This document shows positions 5,207 through 13,268 of a stretch of DNA of 14,295 nt, piece after piece. The notes under the pieces were generated by a model. It ran no database searches and was not told the DNA's origin. It worked only from the letters and a program-made list of their open reading frames with translations. Source of the stretch: DATKGX01 sp035510555 (GTDB lineage Bacteria > Patescibacteriota > Microgenomatia > Levybacterales > UBA12049); the NCBI GenBank assembly GCA_035510555.1, contig DATKGX010000014.1, positions 1 to 14,295 on the forward strand. The letters run 5' to 3'. Every line of letters begins with the position of its first letter. Positions within the stretch are counted from its first letter, which is position 1. The translations under genes were made by a program, and so were the position numbers.

Positions 5207-8086
5207 ATGGATAAGATTATTATTAAAGGCGCTAGGGAAAATAACCTCAAGAATATTGATTTGGAAATTCCCAAAAATAAACTAGTGGTTTTTACCGGGC
5301 TTTCGGGTAGCGGCAAATCGTCGTTGGCTTTTGACACCATTTACGCCGAAGGACAAAGGCGTTATGTGGAAAGTTTGTCTTCTTACGCCAGACAATTCTT
5401 AGGAATTATGAAAAAGCCGGATGTCGATTTGATTGAAGGCTTGTCGCCGGCAATTTCAATTGACCAGAAATCCGCTTCCCACAATCCCCGCTCGACAGTT
5501 GGCACGGTGACCGAAATCTACGATTATTTAAGGCTTTTATATGCCCGCATCGGACATCCGCATTGTCCAAACTGCGGCCGGGAAATTACCCGCATGTCCA
5601 AGGAGCAAATTACCAATTCTGTTTTTGAGCTTTTGGATAAGCGTTCAAGTAAAAATTTAAAGATTCTAATTTTATCTCCGATTGTTAAAGATAGAAAAGG
5701 TGAATATACGGAACTATTCTTAGATTTAAAAAAGCGTGGCTACAAACGGGCCAGAATTGACAAGCAAGTTTTTTCGTTGGATGAAGAATTCGTTTTAATT
5801 AAAACGAATAAGCATACGATTGAAGCGGTAATTGATCAGATCGTTCTAACCAAAACTACCGACCGAGGAAGAATTGCGGCCGACATCGAACAAGGGCTAA
5901 AGCTATCAGGTGGTGAACTAATTATTTCGATTGTAAATGATAAGGGTTTTGACATGCCGGATAAGCCAAAGCACATGGAAGATGAATTTTTCTCGGAAAA
6001 ATTTGCCTGTCCGGTCTGCAACATTTTTTTGCCGGAAATTGAACCGCGCATTTTTTCTTTTAACACTCCTCACGGCGCCTGCTCAACCTGCAGTGGTCTG
6101 GGAAATATTTTGACAGTCGATAAAGATTTGATTTTTAATGACAATCTAACCATCGGCGAAGGCGGTTTGATGCCCCACCAAAATCTTTTAAGCCATGATA
6201 CATGGGCATCCCGCACTTTTAAAGTCTTTTGTGAGGAAAATAACATCCCTTTAAGTAAAAGACTGTCTGAGTTTACTAAGGAACAAAAAGAATTATTACT
6301 TAACGGTACCGGTGAAAAAACTTATTACGTTGAGGGCGAAAACAGGTGGGGTCGGGAGACTGTCATCGAAGAACCTTTTAAGGGAATTCTGGAAGACTTA
6401 AAACAAAAATACCAGTCGACCGAATCAACTTTTCTTAAATCACAGATTGAAAAGTATATGCGTTTTGAAACTTGTCCGCAGTGCCAAGGCGCCAGACTTA
6501 AAAAAGAAGCGTTGTCGGTAACCATTAATGGTAACTCAATTATTAAACTTTCGGATATGTCAATTGATGACGCTTACGCTTTTATTCAAAATTTAAATTC
6601 AATCAGCGACAGAGAAAAAGAGATCGCAAAATTAATTCTCAAAGAAATTAAACAGCGGCTGACTTTCTTAATTGATGTCGGCTTGGATTACTTGACGCTA
6701 TCGCGCGGCGCGCAAACTTTAGCGGGCGGAGAAGCACAAAGAATCAGGCTGGCCTCACAAATCGGCAGCGGTTTAACCGGTGTCTTGTATGTTCTGGATG
6801 AACCATCAATTGGATTGCATCAGAGAGACAATCAAAAACTAATTGATACCTTAAAAAAATTAAGGGATTTAGGCAATACGGTTTTGGTGGTCGAGCATGA
6901 CGAAGAGACAATGCAGCAAGCGGATTTTATTATCGATTTCGGGCCGGGAGCCGGTGAACAAGGCGGACACATTGTTGCCCAAGGCACGATTGCAGAAATT
7001 ATCAATAATCCCAAATCTTTAACCGGCGAATACTTGTCACAAAAAAGAAAAATCAAGATAATCAGTGACGGAAAAAGTTTAGAAAATTCTAAAATACTTA
7101 GAATTGAAGGCGCAAAGGAACACAATCTAAAAAATATTAGCGTTGACTTCCCCTTGCATAAGCTAATTGTGGTAACCGGTGTTTCGGGCAGCGGCAAATC
7201 AACTTTAATCAATGACATTTTGTATCACGCGCTTATGCAAAAAAATAATCCATATCACCGCCAAAAGCCGGGGAAGTATTTATCAATCAGCGGCTTTGAA
7301 AATATTAAAAACATTTTTATGATTGACCAATCCCCGATTGGACGAACGCCCAGGAGTAATCCGGCGACGTACATCGGCGCTTTTAATTATATTAGGGATC
7401 TTTTCGCCAAAACCAAAGACGCCAAAGTCAAAGGCTACGGGCCGGGTCGGTTCTCCTTTAACGTTAAAGGCGGTCGGTGTGAGGCTTGTGAAGGTGAAGG
7501 TAGGATAAAAATTGAAATGCAATTTTTGCCGGATGTTTACGTAACGTGTGAAGTTTGTAACGGTGCACAATACAATAATGAGGCTTTGGAAGTGGAGTAC
7601 AACGGTAAAAATATCGCTCAAGTGTTGGCGATGAGCGTTGCTGAAGCGGCGTCTTTTTTTAGTTTTGTGCCGGGACTTTCCCATAAACTTCAAACTTTAA
7701 ACGATGTCGGACTTTCTTACATTAAGCTTGGACAACCGGCACCGACTTTGTCAGGCGGAGAAGCGCAAAGAGTTAAGTTGGCGGCAGAGCTTTCTAAAAG
7801 AGGTTCTAACGCTTTGTATCTTTTGGACGAACCAACCACCGGGTTGCACTTTGCTGACTTAGAAAAATTATTAAATGTTTTGCGCAAGTTAGTTGATTTG
7901 GGAAATACGGTGATTGTTATTGAACACAATCTGGACGTCATAAAAAATGCCGATTACATTATTGATCTTGGACCCGAAGGTGGAGAAAAAGGCGGTGAAT
8001 TGGTAGTCGCCGGAACGCCTGAGAAAGTAGCGCAAAATAAAGCTTCGTACACCGGAAAGTTTTTGAAGACAAGACTTGAAATCTAA
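5207..8086 (+). CDS. uvrA: UvrABC excision nuclease subunit A
   Basis: UvrA is the damage-sensing ATPase dimer of nucleotide excision repair; it loads UvrB on lesions. The 959 residues match the usual length and every domain is present. The first ABC module has Walker A GLSGSGKSS (31-39), signature LAGGE (505-509) and Walker B LYVLDEPS (527-534). The second has Walker A GVSGSGKST (658-666), signature LSGGE (848-852) and Walker B LYLLDEPT (870-877). The two structural zinc modules are CPVC...CSTC (Cys268, 271, 292, 295) and CEAC...CEVC (Cys758, 761, 781, 784). Further CxxC pairs occur at 120/123 and 423/426. Ala replaces the common Ser in the first signature motif. The gene is followed 19 bases later by the transglutaminase gene and then uvrC; uvrB is not in the window. 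Confidence 0.98.
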   Translation: MDKIIIKGARENNLKNIDLEIPKNKLVVFTGLSGSGKSSLAFDTIYAEGQRRYVESLSSYARQFLGIMKKPDVDLIEGLSPAISIDQKSASHNPRSTVGTVTEIYDYLRLLYARIGHPHCPNCGREITRMSKEQITNSVFELLDKRSSKNLKILILSPIVKDRKGEYTELFLDLKKRGYKRARIDKQVFSLDEEFVLIKTNKHTIEAVIDQIVLTKTTDRGRIAADIEQGLKLSGGELIISIVNDKGFDMPDKPKHMEDEFFSEKFACPVCNIFLPEIEPRIFSFNTPHGACSTCSGLGNILTVDKDLIFNDNLTIGEGGLMPHQNLLSHDTWASRTFKVFCEENNIPLSKRLSEFTKEQKELLLNGTGEKTYYVEGENRWGRETVIEEPFKGILEDLKQKYQSTESTFLKSQIEKYMRFETCPQCQGARLKKEALSVTINGNSIIKLSDMSIDDAYAFIQNLNSISDREKEIAKLILKEIKQRLTFLIDVGLDYLTLSRGAQTLAGGEAQRIRLASQIGSGLTGVLYVLDEPSIGLHQRDNQKLIDTLKKLRDLGNTVLVVEHDEETMQQADFIIDFGPGAGEQGGHIVAQGTIAEIINNPKSLTGEYLSQKRKIKIISDGKSLENSKILRIEGAKEHNLKNISVDFPLHKLIVVTGVSGSGKSTLINDILYHALMQKNNPYHRQKPGKYLSISGFENIKNIFMIDQSPIGRTPRSNPATYIGAFNYIRDLFAKTKDAKVKGYGPGRFSFNVKGGRCEACEGEGRIKIEMQFLPDVYVTCEVCNGAQYNNEALEVEYNGKNIAQVLAMSVAEAASFFSFVPGLSHKLQTLNDVGLSYIKLGQPAPTLSGGEAQRVKLAAELSKRGSNALYLLDEPTTGLHFADLEKLLNVLRKLVDLGNTVIVIEHNLDVIKNADYIIDLGPEGGEKGGELVVAGTPEKVAQNKASYTGKFLKTRLEI

Positions 8087-8093
8087 AATAAGT

Positions 8094-8099
8094 TATAAT
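8094..8099 (+). promoter_or_regulatory. -10 element for the transglutaminase-like gene, leaderless type
   Basis: A perfect TATAAT lies in the 19-base gap after uvrA and ends 6 bases before GTG 8106, so transcription should begin on the G of that codon. No good -35 is seen inside the uvrA 3' end, so strength is uncertain. Confidence 0.5.
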
Positions 8100-8105
8100 A
8101 TTTTG

Positions 8106-9980
8106 GTGAAGAAAATTTGCTGTTTTTTCCTAACTCTTATTCTTTTTTGCATCTTTTCCCCGACCGATGTTTTGGCCGACACAAATTTTTCCACCGATTA
8201 CAACGTTACCTATACGGTTAATCCAAACGCCACCACTCACGTTGATATCGGCGCTAATCTCACCAATTTAACTACCAACTATTATGCCTCGTCTTATGCG
8301 GTTGAGATTGGATTTAAGGATGTGGAAAATGTGGTGGCACATGATTTAGGTGGTGCAATCACGCCAAAAATTTCTAAGACAGATAAAGGTACAAACATCG
8401 TGCTTAATTTTAATCAGCGTACGGTCGGTTACAACGCTAAACAAAATTTTAACATCTCGTTTGACACCAGTGAAGTTGCACAAAATTTTAACCATGTTTG
8501 GGATATCAATATTCCGGGAATTGCCAACCAAGCAGATTTTTCCTCGTTTAATGTCAGCGTAATTTATCCTCCATTTTTGGGTAACCCGGCATACATAAAG
8601 CCCTCGCCAACGAGCGCAAATATTCAGAGCGGCAACCAACTGATTTTTACAAAACAAGACTTGGGAGATTCGGGCATCTCAATTGCTTTTGGAAATTTTC
8701 AAGTCTATAACTTTAATCTTACCTACCATTTGGCGAATAAAAATTATTTTCCGATCTCAACGGAAATTGCTTTACCGCCAACGACCAATTATCAGGACGT
8801 ACAAATTGACAGCATTAACCCAAAGCCTACGAATGTCAAGCTAGATAAGGATGGAAACTGGCTTGCCGGTTATACTTTAGCGCCCAATCAGAAACTCAAC
8901 GTTAAAGTATCTGGAAAAGTGCAAGTTTATCTTAATCCTAAATCGGAAGATTTAACGAGCAGTCAATTAACAGATTATTTAAAAAGACAAACCTATTGGG
9001 AATCAGATAATTCAACCATTCTTGAACAAGCAAAAACTTTAAAAACGCCTTATGCTATTTACCAGTACGTGGTTAAGACTTTAAATTACGACTTTAACCG
9101 GGTGCAAACTAATAGTCCCCGTCTTGGCGCTTTGCAGGCGTTAAGTAAAACTAATTCAGCCGTTTGTTTGGAGTTTAGCGATCTTTTTATCGCTTTGTCA
9201 CGCGCCGCCGGAATTCCGGCCCGCGAAATTGAGGGATACGGCTACAGCACTAATTCCCGTGAGCGGCCTTTATCTTTGGTCGAGGATGTTTTGCATGCTT
9301 GGCCAGAGTATTACGACTTTGACAAAAAAACCTGGATTATGGTAGATCCAACCTGGGGAAATACCACCGGCGGAGTTGACTATTTTAATACTTTGGACTT
9401 TGACCACATTGCTTTTGTAGTCAAGGGAGAAGCCAGCGATTACCCGATTCCTGCCGGTGGCTATAAACTGTTAACCGATGCAAATACCAAAGATGTTGAT
9501 GTGCAAATCGGCTCAACTTTCGACCAAAACGCCACCACGCTTAACGCGGACGTGCAAATTCCGGATACTTTAATTGCCGGTTTGCCGACCGACGGCGATA
9601 TTAAAGTTACCAACGTTGGTAAAAATTTGGTAGAAGAACAAACTATTACGGTATCAACAAATCATTTAATGCCCAAAGCACAAAACTTTACGGTCAAAAA
9701 TATTCCGCCATATGGTTTTGTCACCGTTCCGGTGTCTTTTGCCAGAACTACTCTTTTGACAAACCTAAGCGATACGGTTAAAATTACAGCTGGTAATCAG
9801 AAATTTTCTAAAAACGTGCGGATTCTCCCGTTTTTTGTAAATAAATTATTAATTTTAGGAGGAATAACATTTGTTAGTATCTGTATCATCATATCGCTTA
9901 CTATCCTCGCGCTGCGGCGTATATCTCTTCTTCGACGAAGACGGGAAAATAATTTACGTGGGGAAAGCCAAAAATCTTAA
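8106..9980 (+). CDS. Secreted, membrane-anchored transglutaminase-like (cysteine protease fold) protein
   Basis: The 624-residue protein begins with a signal peptide (VKKICCFFLTLILFC..., probable cleavage after DVLA near residue 24). A long beta-rich ectodomain follows (about 25-300). The transglutaminase-like core holds a visible triad: Cys354 in SAVCLEFSDL, His397 in DVLHAWPEYY and Asp414 in MVDPTWG. Residues about 455-575 look like an Ig-like domain. A C-terminal membrane helix (about 580-603) and an Arg-rich cytoplasmic tail (RRISLLRRRR) end it. Such proteins sit outside the cell and cleave or cross-link proteins or act on cell-wall peptides; the substrate is unknown. The frame is open from TTG 8076 inside uvrA, but GTG 8106 is preferred because it starts the signal peptide directly and coincides with the predicted transcription start. 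Its last 110 bases overlap uvrC. Confidence 0.85.
   Translation: MKKICCFFLTLILFCIFSPTDVLADTNFSTDYNVTYTVNPNATTHVDIGANLTNLTTNYYASSYAVEIGFKDVENVVAHDLGGAITPKISKTDKGTNIVLNFNQRTVGYNAKQNFNISFDTSEVAQNFNHVWDINIPGIANQADFSSFNVSVIYPPFLGNPAYIKPSPTSANIQSGNQLIFTKQDLGDSGISIAFGNFQVYNFNLTYHLANKNYFPISTEIALPPTTNYQDVQIDSINPKPTNVKLDKDGNWLAGYTLAPNQKLNVKVSGKVQVYLNPKSEDLTSSQLTDYLKRQTYWESDNSTILEQAKTLKTPYAIYQYVVKTLNYDFNRVQTNSPRLGALQALSKTNSAVCLEFSDLFIALSRAAGIPAREIEGYGYSTNSRERPLSLVEDVLHAWPEYYDFDKKTWIMVDPTWGNTTGGVDYFNTLDFDHIAFVVKGEASDYPIPAGGYKLLTDANTKDVDVQIGSTFDQNATTLNADVQIPDTLIAGLPTDGDIKVTNVGKNLVEEQTITVSTNHLMPKAQNFTVKNIPPYGFVTVPVSFARTTLLTNLSDTVKITAGNQKFSKNVRILPFFVNKLLILGGITFVSICIIISLTILALRRISLLRRRRENNLRGESQKS
9857..9862 (+). 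promoter_or_regulatory. Shine-Dalgarno site deciding the uvrC start
   Basis: AGGAGG lies 8 bases before TTG 9871, inside the coding region of the upstream gene. It is the only consensus-strength Shine-Dalgarno site I found ahead of a start in this window, and it supports TTG 9871 as the uvrC start. Confidence 0.8.
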
Positions 9981-11142
9981 AAGACGCGTTTCCTCCTATT
10001 TTTCTAAGCAAAATTTAGGCGAAAAAACCAGAATTTTAGTTGCCCAAATTAAAAAAATCAGAACCATTGAAGTTGCTTCGGAAATAGAAGCCTTTCTGCT
10101 CGAAGAAAAATTAATCAAGCAATATACGCCGCGTTACAATATTAAATTAACTGACGGTAAAAGATATCCCAGTATTAAAATTACCGTTAAGGATAAATAT
10201 CCGAAAGTTTTGTTGGTTAGAAAGCAAGAAGCCGACAATGCCAAATATTTTGGGCCATATACTAGCACTACCTCGCTTCGGATGGTGTTAAAAATGCTCA
10301 GGAGAATTTTCCCTTACCAAGCGGTTATCAATCACCCCAATAAGCTTTGTTTGTATTATCATCTGGGCTTATGTCCCTGTCCAAGTGTTACCAAAGACCC
10401 CAATTACCGAAAAAATATTAGCCATATTATTGATTTTCTATCCGGCAATAAAAATTTACTCATCAGGAATTTAACCAAAGATAGGAATCAGGCAAGCGCC
10501 CGGGATGACTTTGAAAAAGCCGGAGGCATTCAAAAACAAATTGATTCGATAACGCTTATCACGAGTTCCTTTTATCAACCTTTTGCCTATGAAGAGAATC
10601 CGAATTTAAGAAGTGACACCATCGCTTTAGATTTGCAATCTCTAAAAAACATTCTGCACGAAAACGGCGTAATGGTTGCTGATTTACTGAGAATTGAATG
10701 CTACGATATTTCCAACACTTCCGGTTTAAACGCCACCGGCTCAATGGTGGTTTTTACCAACGGCGAAAAAGATGGGTCGTCTTACCGACATTTCAAGATA
10801 AAGCAGGATTACAAAAGCAAACCGAATGACTTTGCGATGATGCAGGAAGTGTTAGGGAGAAGATTGAAGCATAGTGACTGGCCAAAGCCATCTTTGATAA
10901 TTGTCGACGGCGGAAAAGGACAAGTATCTTCGGCAAAACGAATCATTGATAGTTTATCATTGAATATTCCCCTAATTGGTTTGGCCAAAAGAGAGGAAAC
11001 AATCATTACCAGCGACCTTAAGGAAATTAAGTTACTAAGAGATTCCCGTGCTCTGCAGTTAATAATGCGGCTAAGAGACGAAGCTCACCGTTTTGCCATC
11101 ACTTACCACAAAAAATTAAGAGCGAAGGCTATTTTCGCGTAA
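9871..11142 (+). CDS. uvrC: UvrABC excision nuclease subunit C, short form without the C-terminal HhH domain
   Basis: UvrC makes the two incisions flanking a lesion after UvrB is loaded. Here it has 423 residues, against roughly 600 for common UvrC. The GIY-YIG nuclease is complete: GVY (16-18), YVG (29-31), KNLKRRVSSYF (35-44, with the catalytic-type Arg) and EIEAFLLEE (71-79, metal-site Glu). A Cys cluster (160, 168, 170) sits where other UvrCs bind iron-sulfur. A UVR-like UvrB-contact helix spans about 205-227 (QASARDDFEKAGGIQKQID). The RNase H-like 5' nuclease shows Asp279 (ECYDIS), Asp346 (IIVDGGKGQ) and His406 (DEAHRF). The protein stops 17 residues after that His, so the tandem helix-hairpin-helix domain is missing. 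It starts with TTG after a strong Shine-Dalgarno site and overlaps the upstream gene by 110 bases and the convergent gene by 14. Confidence 0.95.
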   Translation: MLVSVSSYRLLSSRCGVYLFFDEDGKIIYVGKAKNLKRRVSSYFSKQNLGEKTRILVAQIKKIRTIEVASEIEAFLLEEKLIKQYTPRYNIKLTDGKRYPSIKITVKDKYPKVLLVRKQEADNAKYFGPYTSTTSLRMVLKMLRRIFPYQAVINHPNKLCLYYHLGLCPCPSVTKDPNYRKNISHIIDFLSGNKNLLIRNLTKDRNQASARDDFEKAGGIQKQIDSITLITSSFYQPFAYEENPNLRSDTIALDLQSLKNILHENGVMVADLLRIECYDISNTSGLNATGSMVVFTNGEKDGSSYRHFKIKQDYKSKPNDFAMMQEVLGRRLKHSDWPKPSLIIVDGGKGQVSSAKRIIDSLSLNIPLIGLAKREETIITSDLKEIKLLRDSRALQLIMRLRDEAHRFAITYHKKLRAKAIFA

Positions 11143-12490
11143 TATCATACTCGTAAGGGAAATAAAGGAAGGTTGCGGGCGGGTCATCCAAGAGGTATTT
11201 TTGAAAATCGGCATATATTTTTTGTCTGGCGCTAGTGTCCACTGTTTGTCTGCCATCCTCCAATAGTTTATCAATTCTTAAGTTTACATAATGCGTAATA
11301 TTATTTGGTTGTGATGAATGCCAAAGAGCATACTGGTCAGGATCTTTAGAAACATTGAATTCGCCTAAGAATACCTGAAAATCGCTCGGGAAAGTATCAA
11401 TAATTTTAACATTGGTTTTAATACCAATCTTTGCCCATAAGTCTTTTATTTGATTAGCCAGCTGGCTATACTCAGGCAACGCCTTTAGTTCAAGCGTCAA
11501 AGAAGAGCTTTGACTGGAATTGACAGATTCCCCCAGTAGCAGTTTTGCATGTTCAAAATCCTGGGAGTAAGTAGTTAAACCGCTTTCATTAACCCAAGAG
11601 TTTGGCGGAAACGGTCCGTAATTTCTTTGGCCGCTGGCAAAAGCGTCCGGCATCGCGTAGGCAAGCGCTTCTCGTAGTCTTTTGTCCGACAAATCTTTAT
11701 CAGCAGTATTATAAAAAATTGTGACTAGCTGAGAATAGTTGGTGCTTTTTGCAATATTGGCGTGCTTAAAATCCACCAAACTCTTGCCGTTGAAATTTAA
11801 ACTTCTTACGCCAATAATTTCGTTGACATCGCCTAAGACAAAGGCTGTTTTTAAAGCTTCTTCGGTTGGATAAAATTGGTAAGTGATTTCTGTGCCTTGT
11901 CCCCTATTGGCAACGAGACTAATTGATTGCACGAAACTACCATTTAAGTTTATAGATTGAACTTTGTAATCACCGACGCCGACAAAACCGTTTTTAAAAA
12001 TTGGCCGGGCAACCGTTAATAAGAATGGCGAGTAACTGCTTTTTAAATTGAAAATAATAGTGTATTTGTCAAGTCTTTGAGATGTAACATCGGCAAAATC
12101 GTACGTAACCTGGTCTGATGTGAGTTTTGTCCCATCGCTAAAAAATACATTATCTTTTAGGTGGAAAACATAGGTCTTGCCGTCATTTTTAATTTCCCAT
12201 GATTTGGCCAAATCGGCCTTGGGCAAATCATCGGAGTCGGCGTAAACCAAGCCCTGCGAAACTTTAGACAAAATCAGCGCCGGCAAGTTATCAACGCTGT
12301 ATGCGCCAACCATACCGACAGTTTGTTCTTGGGTAAAAGGCATTAAGGGAATAAAGTAATTGACAACAAATTTCAACAGAAAAAAGACCAACAAACCAAG
12401 CCCAAATGAAATCAAAATGGTTCGGCGCCATTTCTTTAAATACGCTTTTAAAAGCCACAAAATAAGACGCCTTCTTTTTAAGAAAATCAT
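11129..12490 (-). CDS. Membrane-anchored family-5 (OppA/DppA-like) solute-binding protein
   Basis: This 453-residue protein has a very basic N-terminus (KRRR, LKKWRR) and one membrane helix (about 24-46), followed by an extracellular family-5 binding domain. Recognisable segments are LVYADSDDLPKADLAKSWEI, then GKTYVFHLKDNVFFSDGTKLTS (split about 110-131), then KRLREALAYAMPD, then ANQIKDLWAKIGI and the closing DPPATFLYFPYEYDI. These match the peptide/nickel-type ABC receptor pattern. It contains no cysteine at all, so it is not a lipoprotein; anchoring must be by the helix. It is somewhat shorter than typical members (about 500 or more residues). No cognate permease or ATPase is adjacent: its partner is secG, whose stop lies one base before this ATG, implying coupled translation. 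The ligand is unknown. The 3' end overlaps uvrC by 14 bases. Confidence 0.85.
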   Translation of the reverse strand: MIFLKRRRLILWLLKAYLKKWRRTILISFGLGLLVFFLLKFVVNYFIPLMPFTQEQTVGMVGAYSVDNLPALILSKVSQGLVYADSDDLPKADLAKSWEIKNDGKTYVFHLKDNVFFSDGTKLTSDQVTYDFADVTSQRLDKYTIIFNLKSSYSPFLLTVARPIFKNGFVGVGDYKVQSINLNGSFVQSISLVANRGQGTEITYQFYPTEEALKTAFVLGDVNEIIGVRSLNFNGKSLVDFKHANIAKSTNYSQLVTIFYNTADKDLSDKRLREALAYAMPDAFASGQRNYGPFPPNSWVNESGLTTYSQDFEHAKLLLGESVNSSQSSSLTLELKALPEYSQLANQIKDLWAKIGIKTNVKIIDTFPSDFQVFLGEFNVSKDPDQYALWHSSQPNNITHYVNLRIDKLLEDGRQTVDTSARQKIYADFQKYLLDDPPATFLYFPYEYDITRK

Positions 12491-12491
12491 A

Positions 12492-12713
12492 TTATCTTAA
12501 GGGGAGGAGAAGCAGTAAAGAAGCTATGGCAAAAATAACAGTCGTTACAACTGTTGCCCACATTAAAAGCTTTTCTACGCTTCGTTTGCTTCTGTAAAAC
12601 TCGCCGGTTCCGCCGCCAAAAGCGGTCGACAAACCGCTGCCCTGCATTTGCAATAAGACGAGGACAATCAAAGCAATTGCTGCACCAATCGCAATGATAT
12701 TCAAAATTATCAT
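12492..12713 (-). CDS. secG: Preprotein translocase subunit SecG
   Basis: SecG is the small accessory subunit of the SecYEG protein-export channel. The 73-residue product has two membrane helices (about 2-22 and 49-70) joined by the diagnostic cytoplasmic loop LLQMQGSGLSTAFGGGTGEF followed by RSKRSVEKLL, matching the LLQ-x-G...FGGG pattern of the family. An open frame continues upstream to 12773, but ATG 12713 gives a normal SecG N-terminus (MIILNIIAIG), and its promoter lies just before it, so the longer form is rejected. It is the first gene of an operon with the solute-binding protein. Confidence 0.9.
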   Translation of the reverse strand: MIILNIIAIGAAIALIVLVLLQMQGSGLSTAFGGGTGEFYRSKRSVEKLLMWATVVTTVIFAIASLLLLLPLR

Positions 12714-12720
12714 TAGCTTG

Positions 12721-12750
12721 ATTATAGCTTTTCCGGGGGTGTTTTTGCAA
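12721..12750 (-). promoter_or_regulatory. Promoter of secG, leaderless type
   Basis: On the minus strand, TTGCAA (12745-12750) and a perfect TATAAT (12721-12726) are 18 bases apart. Seven bases separate the -10 from ATG 12713, so the predicted start is one base before the codon. Confidence 0.65.
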
Positions 12751-12755
12751 GCTTG

Positions 12756-12847
12756 TCCTGCACTTTTCAACATGAAATGAGTTATTTTTAGGTAACTAAA
12801 ATGTTAGTATTATCTCTTTCAGGAAGAGATTACTTAAAAGTGCAGGA
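12756..12847. repeat. 92-bp nested inverted-repeat element
   Basis: Perfect 12-bp arms, TCCTGCACTTTT (12756-12767) and AAAAGTGCAGGA (12836-12847), enclose 68 bases that hold two further hairpins. One has outer arms AACAT (12769-12773)/ATGTT (12801-12805) around AGTTA (12780-12784)/TAACT (12793-12797). The other has perfect arms ATCTCTT (12812-12818)/AAGAGAT (12824-12830) with a 5-base loop. The result is a three-way-junction fold possible on either strand. It lies between the end of the holin-like gene and the -35 of secG. It could be a structured RNA, an unusual transcription terminator for the holin-like gene, or a MITE-like insertion; no T-run follows the outer stem. Confidence 0.7.
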
Positions 12848-12857
12848 TGAAGAGGCT

Positions 12858-13262
12858 TTATTTCTTAACCAGCCAGGTTAAAAAGGAAACGATTAGTGAT
12901 TGTAAAAACGCGACTAAAAGAAAGGCAAAGATAACGTTAAAGTAAAACTGAGGAACAACGAAACCCGAATAAAAAAGACCCGGGAAAGTAAAGGCGTTAA
13001 TCGCAATTCCCGGCACAATCACGGTTAATAGATAAAAAATGATGATGTTTGTTAAAAATGAGAAGAAACCAAGCGTCACAATGTTTAATGGAAGGGCGAG
13101 AATGTTCAGAATCGGTTTTAGAAAAACTAGCAATATTGTTAAGGCAATGCCGCCAAAAAAATATGTCGGTAATCCCCCGCTGACTTTTACGCCCGAAATG
13201 ATTTGGGTGAGTAAAAAAATGGAAAAGGCGTTAAATAAAACGTTCCGCAAGAATCCCTTCAT
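12858..13262 (-). CDS. Phage-holin-4 / YvlD-like small membrane protein
   Basis: This 134-residue protein has about four hydrophobic segments (roughly 7-24, 33-49, 58-84 and 104-131). It also has the family's hallmark KPILNILALPLNIVTLGFFS (about 49-68), close to the KPIL..L.LPL...TLG motif of the phage holin 4 superfamily (YvlD and relatives). Despite the family name, members are common chromosomal membrane proteins of unknown role, often tied to envelope stress, and no phage gene is nearby. A basic C-terminus (LVKK) ends the chain. The start at ATG 13262 coincides with the predicted transcription start of a strong promoter. The 92-bp inverted repeat begins 10 bases after its stop codon. Confidence 0.85.
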   Translation of the reverse strand: MKGFLRNVLFNAFSIFLLTQIISGVKVSGGLPTYFFGGIALTILLVFLKPILNILALPLNIVTLGFFSFLTNIIIFYLLTVIVPGIAINAFTFPGLFYSGFVVPQFYFNVIFAFLLVAFLQSLIVSFLTWLVKK

Positions 13263-13268
13263 AATCCA

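Noticed and set aside
6719..6733. UvrA first signature motif LAGGE instead of LSGGE as a functional oddity
   Set aside because: A conservative Ser-to-Ala change with all other ATPase motifs intact; probably ordinary family variation.
8076..8105. Upstream TTG start (8076) for the transglutaminase-like gene
   Set aside because: It would overlap uvrA, put ten polar residues before the signal peptide and lie upstream of the TATAAT; GTG 8106 fits both the signal peptide and the predicted transcript start.
12714..12773. Longer SecG form starting at 12773 and the out-of-frame open frame at 12487-12750
   Set aside because: The secG promoter lies inside this region, and the extra residues do not resemble SecG; the other frame is a shadow of secG.
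12858..13262. Holin-like gene as evidence of a prophage or lysis cassette
   Set aside because: No endolysin, capsid, integrase or other phage gene is present; this family is common in bacterial chromosomes.
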